Shown: piece after piece, positions 1-6,545 of the stretch
How positions within the stretch are numbered: the stretch's first letter is position 1
Layout of the letters: the number at the start of each line of letters is the position of its first letter
Assembly (NCBI GenBank): GCA_017545095.1
Contig: JAFYCU010000212.1
Coordinates: 1 to 16,474 of the forward strand
Direction: 5' to 3'
Source of the DNA: Muribaculaceae bacterium
GTDB taxonomy: Bacteria > Bacteroidota > Bacteroidia > Bacteroidales > Muribaculaceae
DNA length: 16,474 bases
Position numbers and translations under genes: made by a program
The notes under the pieces: generated by a model
Databases searched by the model: none
Seen by the model: only the letters and a program-made list of their open reading frames with translations
What the model was told of the DNA's origin: nothing

Positions 1-233
1 GAGCCACACACAAGAATCAGAGCCATCTGCATGGCAAACGCCAACAAATTCCACACGCCGTCGCCCCAATGCTCCACCACCTCGAGCGGAGTCTGGCTAC
101 ACAAGGGCATTGCCACCAGCACGGCCACAAAGGTGAGCAGGATGGCGAATATAAACGGTTCGGGCAACCAACGTTCTACCAACCGCACGCAGAATTTAAT
201 CATTCGGGACCATTTGTTTCCACTAACAATCAT
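1..233 (-). CDS. atoE: Short-chain fatty acid transporter, AtoE family (partial, N-terminal 77 residues)
   Basis: This is the start of an inner-membrane permease of the SCFA_trans (AtoE) family, whose members are thought to carry short-chain fatty acids such as acetoacetate or butyrate. The translation begins MIVSGNKWSRMIKF and contains VERWLPEPFIFAILLTFVAV, then a stretch ending HWGDGVWNLLAFAMQMALIL. These match the family's conserved N-terminus (RWLPDPxxFAxLLT, WGDGxWNLLAFxMQMALI). Two hydrophobic membrane segments are visible at about residues 28-45 and 64-77. The window edge cuts the gene, so most of the roughly 440-residue protein is missing. The first ATG (231-233) is chosen because a TATCTTTG -7 box lies about 57 bases upstream. 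A second in-frame ATG at 201-203 would also keep the whole conserved region. Family assignment is secure; the substrate is inferred. Confidence 0.87.
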   Translation of the reverse strand, partial: MIVSGNKWSRMIKFCVRLVERWLPEPFIFAILLTFVAVLVAMPLCSQTPLEVVEHWGDGVWNLLAFAMQMALILVCG

Positions 234-289
234 AACAGTTCTTTGAAGTTATTGAACAAATCCTTGCCATCGTTTTTTATGGGAAGCGG

Positions 290-297
290 CAAAGATA
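290..297 (-). promoter_or_regulatory. Promoter -7 box of the AtoE-family gene
   Basis: Read on the minus strand this is TATCTTTG, an exact match to the Bacteroidetes TAnnTTTG -7 element. The predicted transcript start is near 284, giving a leader of about 50 bases. No clear TTTG -33 box is seen at the usual spacing. Confidence 0.5.
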
Positions 298-450
298 CTT
301 ATTTTTCTTATAACAATCCATATGGCGAGTGTTTTTTTTCGTGCAGATTCTTTTCCAGGTGAAAATTGGGTCAACTTTAGACAGGAATAGTCAACCAAAA
401 TCAGGTAAGCCCGCGCCTGTTTGCGGCGTGTTGCCATCGTGATGACAGAG

Positions 451-486
451 CAGTCGCGCAGTTCCTTGGATGGGACTGCGCGACTG
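451..486 (-). terminator. GC-rich hairpin, probable transcript end for the BspA-like gene
   Basis: CAGTCGCGCAGTTCC (451-465) pairs with GGGACTGCGCGACTG (472-486), a 15-bp stem with one G-T pair and a 6-base loop. On the minus strand no true U-tract follows (CTCTGTCAT), so its role as an intrinsic terminator is weaker than for the hairpins after the next two genes. It starts 22 bases after the stop of the orphan tail at 509-562, but 104 bases after the dockerin stop. Confidence 0.5.
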
Positions 487-508
487 TTTCATTTCGATGC
501 GAAGTGCT

Positions 509-562
509 TTACTTCACCATGCCGTCGGCATTGACCACGATGTTCACACCACTGAACGCTCG
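509..562 (-). pseudogene. Orphan C-terminal tail remnant (17 codons plus stop)
   Basis: Minus-strand translation gives RAFSGVNIVVNADGMVK followed by TAA, with no start codon and an in-frame stop just before it (563-565). The pattern 'SGVxIVxNADGxVK-stop' resembles the ends of many secreted Bacteroidales proteins, where a Gly-hydrophobic strand precedes a final Val-Lys. The plus-strand adhesin gene in this window ends similarly (AGFYFGSNGTKVIK). It lies 29 bases past the dockerin stop of the BspA-like gene, in another frame. Inference: it is the remains of an older C-terminus replaced or cut off by the dockerin. Chance similarity is possible because it is so short. Confidence 0.35.
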
Positions 563-590
563 TCACTTGTAGCTTATAGCTGACATCTCA

Positions 591-3500
591 TCACTCGCCA
601 CTCAGGATGATATTGATGAGGGCGTTCACATCGCTGATGTCCACCGTGCGGTCGCCGTTGAGGTCGGCCAGTGCCGTTGCAGCGGGGTCGTTGTTGGTTC
701 CCAGAATGATGTTGATGCAGATGTTCATATCGGCCACATCCACCGTGCCGTCGCCATTGATGTCGCCCGTCTTTTTGGAAACAAGCCCTGTGAAATAGCC
801 CGGTTCACTGGGACCGCGGTCGATGCGGGCATATTCCTTGTCCGTGTGGTCAGCGTCGTAGGTGGTTCCACAGCCGCCAACCAATAAGATGCAATCGTTA
901 AACATTCTATCTGAATCGGCCACATTTCGGGTGTCCCAATTTGTGGTAACATAGATAGTGGTAAGCCTTCCGCAGCATGAGAACATCTCCTTCATGTTGG
1001 TGACATTGCGCGTGTCCCAACCCGATAGGTCGATCGTAGTGAGATTCCCGCAAATCATAAACATGCTGCCCATGTTGTTGACATTGTGCGTGTTCCAACC
1101 TGAGAGGTTGAACGAGGTGGTATGTTCGCAATCTTCGAACATACGGCTCATGTCGTTGACGTTGCTGGTATCCCAGCCCGAAAGGTCGAGTGATTTCAGA
1201 TTCTTGCACATGAAAAACATACGGCTCATGTCGTTGACATCGCGAGTGCCAACACTGTCCAACTCCATGCTTGTGCAATTTCTGAAGCCAAAGAACAGCT
1301 CCGAGCAGTTACCAGTGAAGCTCACCTGGCTGGTGGCGGTGACACTCGTAACGGCTTCAGCGGGGACATCGTCGCCCCACTTGTTATCCCTGTTGAACTC
1401 GCCCCAGAGGAGCGCCAGCTCACCCGTGATGCTGTCGAAGATGTAGCGGGGTGGGTCGCTCACGGTGACGGTGACGACGACATCATCCACCGGCATCGGG
1501 AAAGTGTCGCCCCTGATGGTGCTGCCGTTCACGCTAAAGATGACCACCTGACCCTCGGGCACCTCGCCGTTGTAGGTAAGGGTGACGGTATTGCCAGCAG
1601 TGTAGTAGCTGGTGTCGCCACACGAGAAGATTGGGGTGGCCGAGGCGGTGACCTCGCCGGGCAGGGTGAGTGTGAACACACCTGTCAGGTAGCCCGGTTC
1701 ACTGGCGCCGTGGTCGATGCGGGCGTAGGTCTTGTCGACGAAACCGCCAATAAAGGTGGTGCCGCAGCCGCCCACCAATTTTTGGCAGTTGAAAAACGTA
1801 TTTTGTGAATAGGTCACATCCCTATTATCCCAGGCTGTGGTCACATAGATGGTGGTAAGATTCCGGCATTCCAGGAACATGCCGCCCAGGTTGGTGACTG
1901 CGTTGATGTTCCAACCCGCAAGGTTGAGCGAAGTGAGATTCGAGCAGCTGGAGAACGTCATGAGCGTACGGGTGACGTTGCTAGTGTTCCAGCCCGACAG
2001 ATCGAGCGTGGTGAGCTTTGAGCAGTTGGAGAACATCTGCCACATGCTGTTGACATTGGCGGTGTTGACACTGTTCAGGTCCATACTCGTGCAATTGCTG
2101 AAGTCCTTGAACAGCTGCGAGCAGTCGCCGGTGAAGCTCACCTGGCTGGTAGAGGTGACGGTCTTGACGGCCGAGGCGGGGACATCGCTGCCCCACTTGT
2201 GATCCTTGTTGAACTCGCCCCAGAGGAGCGCCAGTTCGCCCGTGGTGCTGTTGAAAGCGTATTGCACATCCCACTTGGCATAGAGCGTCATGTCGCCCGG
2301 AACCACCGTGTTGAAGTTCCACCGATGGATGCAGTCGGCCTCGGTGTACCATCCCTGGAAGGCGCAGCAAGTGGCCGACGGGGCGGCGGGCTCGGTGGCC
2401 TTGTCGTAGTTGCTCCATTGGATGTCCTGCGCGTCGGGGGCGGTGCCGTGGCCGTTGGCATCGAAGGTGACCGTGCAGTGCCAGTGCGCGAGGAAGTTGG
2501 CACCATCCTTCCATTGGCTGTTCTTCGACACGGCATTCCACTGTGCATCGCTGCCGTCGAACCACAGGTGCGACATACTGCCGCAGCCATTGAACGCCTG
2601 TGCGCCTATCGAATGGAGGGTGCTGTTGGCATACACCGTCCTCAGGCTGCTGCACCCGCTGAACGCATAGTTGCCGATACTGGAAACCGATGTCAGCGTG
2701 ATATACTCGATGGCGGTGCCCGCGAACGCCGATTCGGGGATGATGATCATCGAGGGCGGGGTCTTGTCGATGACCGTACCCGTTCTGACATGCTTGAACT
2801 TTGTGCATCCTTGCAGCGACGGCATCTGACTGACGGCCGTGTTGTCGTCAAAGACCATTGACTCGAGATTGGTGAACCCGCTGAATACGTTCCCCAGGAA
2901 ATTGAAGACCTGCGCTCCGTCGAGGACGGTGGGAACGGTCACAGAGCGAATGTTCAACTTCGGACCATCGAACCCCGTGATGTTGCACAGCGAGCCGTCG
3001 ATATTCTTTGAGAATGTCCATCCCTGCGACTTGTCGGTGTGCATGAAGATGTAGGCGCTGTTGGAGCCGCAACCAGTGTTGAGGTCGTAGCCTGTGGAGC
3101 CGCCTGCGACGGGCACGCCTCCAGCCTGCGTGTCGCTGAAGGAGATGGATTTGACGGAGCTGTAATCCTCATCGATGTAGTCCTTGGTGTAGTAGAGGTG
3201 GATGAAGGCGCTGCCCGAGCCGCAGTGGCTGTTCAGGTCGCCCTTGTTGCCCTTGAAATAGTCACTGCCATCGAAGGGCACCAAGTAGTAGATGCGCCCG
3301 TTGTTCAAGAAACTGTCGGGCGCGGTGCCATCGGTGGTGCTAATCAAGAAATTGGTGATGAAAGTGGCATTCGGGTCGGTCTCGTCGGCCGTCTTGTAGA
3401 GCAGGAAGATGTAGTCGCTGCTGGAGCCAGCACCGGCGTTCAGGTCCTGGTCGACGACCGTCCAGCCCTGGTTGGCATAGGAGGTCTTCAGGCTGTTCGT

Positions 3501-3605
3501 CTCGCTTTTGTTGCCGCCGATGACCATCACGTCGGTGACATAGTTCTCGGCCCAGACCGTGGCGGCTGCGAGCAACGCCACCGTCAGCAGTAGAATCTTT
3601 TTCAT
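591..3605 (-). CDS. Secreted BspA-like surface protein with leucine-rich, Listeria-Bacteroides and DUF285 repeats and a C-terminal dockerin
   Basis: A 1004-residue exported protein, probably a surface adhesin or binding protein. The start is placed at ATG 3603-3605 because it gives a clean signal peptide (MKKILLLTVALLAAATVWA, cut before ENY) and lies 28 bases after the predicted transcript start; a frame extending upstream to 3662 runs through the promoter. Order: three repeats of a DLNxxxGSxSxYI motif (about 20-195), BspA-like leucine-rich repeats (about 218-360, with IGNYAFSGCSSLRTV), a Listeria-Bacteroides repeat (376-446, FDANGHG to LYAKW), a DUF285 module (449-642, LSGWNTSNVT and MFSNCSKL types), a beta linker (643-718), a second DUF285 module (720-940), and a dockerin (947-1002). 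BspA-type repeats are known to bind host matrix proteins in other species; the ligand here is unknown. Confidence in the domains is high, in the role low. Confidence 0.9.
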   Translation of the reverse strand: MKKILLLTVALLAAATVWAENYVTDVMVIGGNKSETNSLKTSYANQGWTVVDQDLNAGAGSSSDYIFLLYKTADETDPNATFITNFLISTTDGTAPDSFLNNGRIYYLVPFDGSDYFKGNKGDLNSHCGSGSAFIHLYYTKDYIDEDYSSVKSISFSDTQAGGVPVAGGSTGYDLNTGCGSNSAYIFMHTDKSQGWTFSKNIDGSLCNITGFDGPKLNIRSVTVPTVLDGAQVFNFLGNVFSGFTNLESMVFDDNTAVSQMPSLQGCTKFKHVRTGTVIDKTPPSMIIIPESAFAGTAIEYITLTSVSSIGNYAFSGCSSLRTVYANSTLHSIGAQAFNGCGSMSHLWFDGSDAQWNAVSKNSQWKDGANFLAHWHCTVTFDANGHGTAPDAQDIQWSNYDKATEPAAPSATCCAFQGWYTEADCIHRWNFNTVVPGDMTLYAKWDVQYAFNSTTGELALLWGEFNKDHKWGSDVPASAVKTVTSTSQVSFTGDCSQLFKDFSNCTSMDLNSVNTANVNSMWQMFSNCSKLTTLDLSGWNTSNVTRTLMTFSSCSNLTSLNLAGWNINAVTNLGGMFLECRNLTTIYVTTAWDNRDVTYSQNTFFNCQKLVGGCGTTFIGGFVDKTYARIDHGASEPGYLTGVFTLTLPGEVTASATPIFSCGDTSYYTAGNTVTLTYNGEVPEGQVVIFSVNGSTIRGDTFPMPVDDVVVTVTVSDPPRYIFDSITGELALLWGEFNRDNKWGDDVPAEAVTSVTATSQVSFTGNCSELFFGFRNCTSMELDSVGTRDVNDMSRMFFMCKNLKSLDLSGWDTSNVNDMSRMFEDCEHTTSFNLSGWNTHNVNNMGSMFMICGNLTTIDLSGWDTRNVTNMKEMFSCCGRLTTIYVTTNWDTRNVADSDRMFNDCILLVGGCGTTYDADHTDKEYARIDRGPSEPGYFTGLVSKKTGDINGDGTVDVADMNICINIILGTNNDPAATALADLNGDRTVDISDVNALINIILSGE
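600..767 (-). repeat. Dockerin-like coding module, copy 1
   Basis: Encodes two Ca-binding loop-helix repeats, DINGDGTVDVAD then NICINIIL, and DLNGDRTVDISD then NALINIIL, joined by a short NNDPAATALA linker. The second loop has Arg where Gly is usual at loop position 6. The module is shared with copies at 3779-3943 and 6555-6719. Confidence 0.85.
786..2261 (-). repeat. Duplicated DUF285 module inside the BspA-like gene
   Basis: Two blocks, 1680-2261 and 786-1448, encode parallel modules. Each opens with TGELALLWGEFN, continues through SQVSFTGxCSxLF, then repeats of SGWxTxNVxxMxxMF, and closes with LVGGCGTT, a YARIDxGxSEPGYxTG stretch and a short linker. The shared opening, order and closing show a duplication of one module of about 200 residues with a beta linker between the copies. 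Confidence 0.8.
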
Positions 3606-3639
3606 AGCGCAATGTTTTAGAGTGGTTGATATTTGGCGA

Positions 3640-3671
3640 CAAAGATAATAAAAAGAAAGCAAACGGGCAAA
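3640..3671 (-). promoter_or_regulatory. Promoter of the BspA-like gene
   Basis: On the minus strand TTTG (3671-3668), 20 bases, then TATCTTTG (3647-3640): a full match to the Bacteroidetes -33/-7 promoter. The predicted start near 3634 leaves a leader of about 28 bases before ATG 3605. Confidence 0.75.
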
Positions 3672-3701
3672 TTTTTGGAGGGTTTATCCAGAATTGAATT
3701 A

Positions 3702-3734
3702 AAAGACCAACTCACGATGAATGGGTTGGTCTTT
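3702..3734 (-). terminator. Intrinsic terminator after the FGE-like dockerin gene
   Basis: AAAGACCAAC (3702-3711) pairs perfectly with GTTGGTCTTT (3725-3734). On the minus strand the stem is followed by TTTTAATT, and on the plus strand by a T-rich run, so it could act in both directions. It begins 35 bases past the stop codon at 3770-3772. Confidence 0.75.
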
Positions 3735-3769
3735 GTTGTTTAGATGCGATGAAAACGTTCTATTGCCTT

Positions 3770-6277
3770 TCAATTGGTCAGGATGATGTTGATTAGGGCG
3801 TTTACATCGCTGATGTCTATGGAGCCATCGCCGTCCAGGTCAGCAAGTGCCTTCGCAGCGGGGTCATTGTTGAGTTCAAGGATGATATTGATGCAGATGT
3901 TCAAATCAGCCACATCCACTGTGCCGTCGCCGTTCAGGTCGCCACGCAGCAAGATGGGGTTTACATCCAGGTTGGTGAGGGCGAGGCGGAAGCCGGTGTC
4001 ATCATCTTTAAAGGTTTGATCTGTGCTCCACCAGTAATTTGCCTTACAATGATTGGCGGGCGAATGCCATCCACCGCCATACGCTCCTGTTGCCTCTTGG
4101 ATGATCTCATACACACTGCCACTCATGTCACGAAGGCCCAGTTCATTGGCAGCCTTGGTGCCCACGGGCTGCTTTTGTTCGCAGTTGCTGGCATACCAGG
4201 CCACATCACCGATAGTGTTGCTTCCACTGTAGGTGTAGCCATGGGTGTAGTTGCCTCCACGTGCTGCAAAGAGCCACTCTGCGATGGTGGGCAAACGGAA
4301 CGTGTATCCAGTCATTCGATTCAGTTTCGCGACAAATGCCTGGCAGTCGTTCCATGTGATGTTCTCGACGGGCAGGTTGTCGTTAAGGCTGCCACCGTGG
4401 CTGCTTGGGTTCTCGCCACCCATCACTGCCAGCCACAGCGCCTCGGTGACCTCGCACTCGCCGATATAGAACGTGGCGATATCATCGTTACCCTCCACCT
4501 TGACCATATTGAACTTAAGTCCTGCTACAGTCATCTCAATGGGCTGGTTGATGACATACTCAGCGGTGAACTCCTGAATTGTGTTGCGCACATCGGCCAC
4601 AGCCACTTTGAGCGTGGCGCTCTCGGTCACGTCGATGCCAGCGTCGGTATATTCACTCCACTGCGCACCGTCGTTCAGGGTGTAGCGCACCGACACCTCG
4701 CCAAAGGCGTTGGTGATGTTCAGCTTCACGTTCTGCGCGGTGGGGTAGATGCCAGCGGCAGGCGTGAAACTCACGGCTATGTCCGGCAAATTAATAGTGT
4801 AGGTCTGAGTGGCCTCAGCAATAGCGCCATTGTCGGCATTGGCAATGGCTCTCACCGTGGCGCTCTCATAGATGGTGAAGGGACCGGTGTACGCCTGCAT
4901 ATGGCCATCAATCTCGTAGGAAACCTGAGCATTAGCCCTGTTGCAGGTGATGGTCACTTGCACAGGCTCGGTGAAGGTCTGCCCCTCGGTGGGCACAGGC
5001 GAAATGGTCACAGCGAGAGGGGGTAGAGGCGACTTATCCACATACTCCAGCGGCAGGAATTGCGGACCATTGTAATAGCCCACCACGCCGTAGATGTCGA
5101 AAACGGTTCCCGTCGAGGGGACATCGACACCGAAGCGGTTGTACAAGGTCACCGTTTCACCACTTGCCGTGATGGTGGTGCCATCGATGGTGGCGCTACG
5201 GATAGCGGCATAGCGACCAAAGTTGCCAAGCGTGGCCTCGGCAGGGGTGATTTCGATAGGAATCACGCTCACGTTTTGCGTGGCTTCTTGCAGGCCGTCG
5301 GGGTTGATCATCTCGGGTGCACCCTTGTAGGTGGTCTTCTTGCCGGTGAAGCCAGCGGGGATGATGTCGCCATGGTTGTAGGTGGGCACACCAGAGCCAT
5401 AGATCAGCATACCCTTTTCAGCGTCTTGAGCATAGAGGTAGGATTCAAATTGCGCCACAACGGTGAGGTCTTCACCGAAGGTCAACTCAAAGTTGTCGGC
5501 CACTCCGTTGAACTCGGCCACAGAACTGATGACAGGAGGCTGTTCTTTCACGGTGAAGGTGATGGAACCCCAGTCCGTAATGGCCTCATTCTCGCCGAGC
5601 CAGTCAAGCACCTCGCGCACACTGAGTTTGTTGGTGCCATACTTCAGGTTAAGCGCCTCGTTGTCGCCCAACTCGAGCTCGAAACTTTCAGCTATTGCCG
5701 AGAGTTCGCCGTTGTCAGGATCCTCCAACAAGGAGTATTGCCCGATGGGATATTCCGTGCCGTTGTTGCTCACAAGGGTGAGATACAGCGGCAGGTCATC
5801 GACCGTGTACTGAGGTTTGGGCGCTTCGCCGTTCAACAGCACGTTGGGCGCGTACAGGGCATCGGGGTCGCCAGCGAAAGTGACAACCACTTTCTGGATT
5901 TTCACGTGACCCGAAGTGCCGCCTTGCGTAAAGACTATTCCATCGGCCGCACCAGTCCAGATGCCATTTGAATAAGAACCCACATTAGTGCTCAAATTGC
6001 TGTCGCCATTAAAAGTGAATTCCACCTGGCTGATGCCAGCGGCTGTAACGGTGAGCGTGCTACCGCCATAGAGGCGCACGGCGGAGCCATTAGAGTACCA
6101 CTTCGGGGCGTTGGAGTTGGTACCCTTATCAAAGGTGAGGGTAACCCCGTCTTTTGTGACCGTGGATACCTCTTGCTGGTTGGTGAAACCAGTGGTGAGG
6201 TCAAACTCCACGGTTCCGGCCCAGACTGCGACCTTGAGCAGAGCCATCATCAATAGGGAGAAGAGCTTTTTCATCAT
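3770..6277 (-). CDS. Secreted protein with chitobiase-like domains, degenerate formylglycine-enzyme-like domain and dockerin
   Basis: An 835-residue exported protein. A signal peptide (MMKKLFSLLMMALLKVAVWA) leads into a beta-rich, jelly-roll-like region (22-136). Residues 250-415 resemble the OB-like domains common in Bacteroidales secreted proteins (tentative). Residues 420-495 match the chitobiase/hexosaminidase C-terminal Ig-like type (VQVTITCNRANAQVSYEIDG, then YTGPFTIYESATVRAIA), and 498-577 look like a second copy. Residues 586-768 are an FGE/SUMF1-type domain: NPSSHGG, LPVENITWNDCQAF, FRLPTIAEWLFAARGG, DMSGSVYE, GGGWHSPANHC and DTGFRLAL. True FGE activates sulfatases using two cysteines near the C-terminus; here the first is Ser739 and only Cys744 remains, and the usual GNVWEW is GSVYEI, so catalysis is doubtful and binding is likelier. 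The dockerin is at 779-833. ATG 6272-6274 is an equally possible start. Confidence 0.88.
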   Translation of the reverse strand: MMKKLFSLLMMALLKVAVWAGTVEFDLTTGFTNQQEVSTVTKDGVTLTFDKGTNSNAPKWYSNGSAVRLYGGSTLTVTAAGISQVEFTFNGDSNLSTNVGSYSNGIWTGAADGIVFTQGGTSGHVKIQKVVVTFAGDPDALYAPNVLLNGEAPKPQYTVDDLPLYLTLVSNNGTEYPIGQYSLLEDPDNGELSAIAESFELELGDNEALNLKYGTNKLSVREVLDWLGENEAITDWGSITFTVKEQPPVISSVAEFNGVADNFELTFGEDLTVVAQFESYLYAQDAEKGMLIYGSGVPTYNHGDIIPAGFTGKKTTYKGAPEMINPDGLQEATQNVSVIPIEITPAEATLGNFGRYAAIRSATIDGTTITASGETVTLYNRFGVDVPSTGTVFDIYGVVGYYNGPQFLPLEYVDKSPLPPLAVTISPVPTEGQTFTEPVQVTITCNRANAQVSYEIDGHMQAYTGPFTIYESATVRAIANADNGAIAEATQTYTINLPDIAVSFTPAAGIYPTAQNVKLNITNAFGEVSVRYTLNDGAQWSEYTDAGIDVTESATLKVAVADVRNTIQEFTAEYVINQPIEMTVAGLKFNMVKVEGNDDIATFYIGECEVTEALWLAVMGGENPSSHGGSLNDNLPVENITWNDCQAFVAKLNRMTGYTFRLPTIAEWLFAARGGNYTHGYTYSGSNTIGDVAWYASNCEQKQPVGTKAANELGLRDMSGSVYEIIQEATGAYGGGWHSPANHCKANYWWSTDQTFKDDDTGFRLALTNLDVNPILLRGDLNGDGTVDVADLNICINIILELNNDPAAKALADLDGDGSIDISDVNALINIILTN
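3779..3943 (-). repeat. Dockerin-like coding module, copy 2
   Basis: Encodes DLNGDGTVDVAD with NICINIIL, and DLDGDGSIDISD with NALINIIL. Both loops keep Asp at positions 1, 5 and 12, as expected for calcium binding. Linker is NNDPAAKALA, almost the same as copy 1. Confidence 0.85.
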
Positions 6278-6322
6278 TGAATCGGTTTTAATTAATAATT
6301 CATGCTAAGTGCAACTTGTTTG

Positions 6323-6354
6323 CAAAGTTCGCCAAATCTCTTGAGATATGCAAG
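6323..6354 (-). promoter_or_regulatory. Probable promoter of the FGE-like dockerin gene
   Basis: On the minus strand CTTG (6354-6351), 20 bases, then GAACTTTG (6330-6323), one mismatch from TAnnTTTG and one from TTTG. Predicted start near 6317, with a leader of about 40 bases. Confidence 0.5.
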
Positions 6355-6468
6355 TAATTCCCTCGAAAAAACAACAAATTAGTAGAATGTGATGCTCAAG
6401 TGCTGTTTTCCAACCTGTGATGAGTGTCGCCCCACACGGTCGTGACCCGCATCACAACGAGTAAAACA

Positions 6469-6501
6469 GCAGTGGCGGCTCATGCCTTGAGCCGCCACTG
6501 C
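6469..6501 (-). terminator. Intrinsic terminator after the C10 protease gene
   Basis: GCAGTGGCGGCTCA (6469-6482) pairs perfectly with TGAGCCGCCACTGC (6488-6501) around a 5-base loop. On the minus strand it is followed by TGTTTTAC. It lies 45 bases past the stop codon at 6546-6548. Confidence 0.8.
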
Positions 6502-6545
6502 CCTATGAAGTTGATTGGTAATCATTCAACTGTTCACCATGCCTG

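Larger units (their letters stand above)
234..590. other. Intergenic stretch between atoE-like gene and BspA-like gene
   Basis: These 357 bases hold the atoE-like promoter (290-297), a GC-rich hairpin (451-486) and a 17-codon orphan C-terminal tail (509-562), each listed separately. The 62-codon minus-strand frame at 249-437 overlaps the promoter and leader of the transporter gene, shows no recognisable motif and is not called as a gene. The bases around 560-600 are low-complexity (variants of 'cactcg', 'cactt', 'tagctt'). Confidence 0.6.

Noticed and set aside
249..437. 62-codon frame on the minus strand
   Set aside because: It overlaps the promoter and leader of the atoE-like gene, has no recognisable motif and no promoter of its own.
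4016..5971. Two long plus-strand frames opposite the FGE-like gene
   Set aside because: They are antisense shadows; the minus-strand frame encodes recognisable domains over the same bases.
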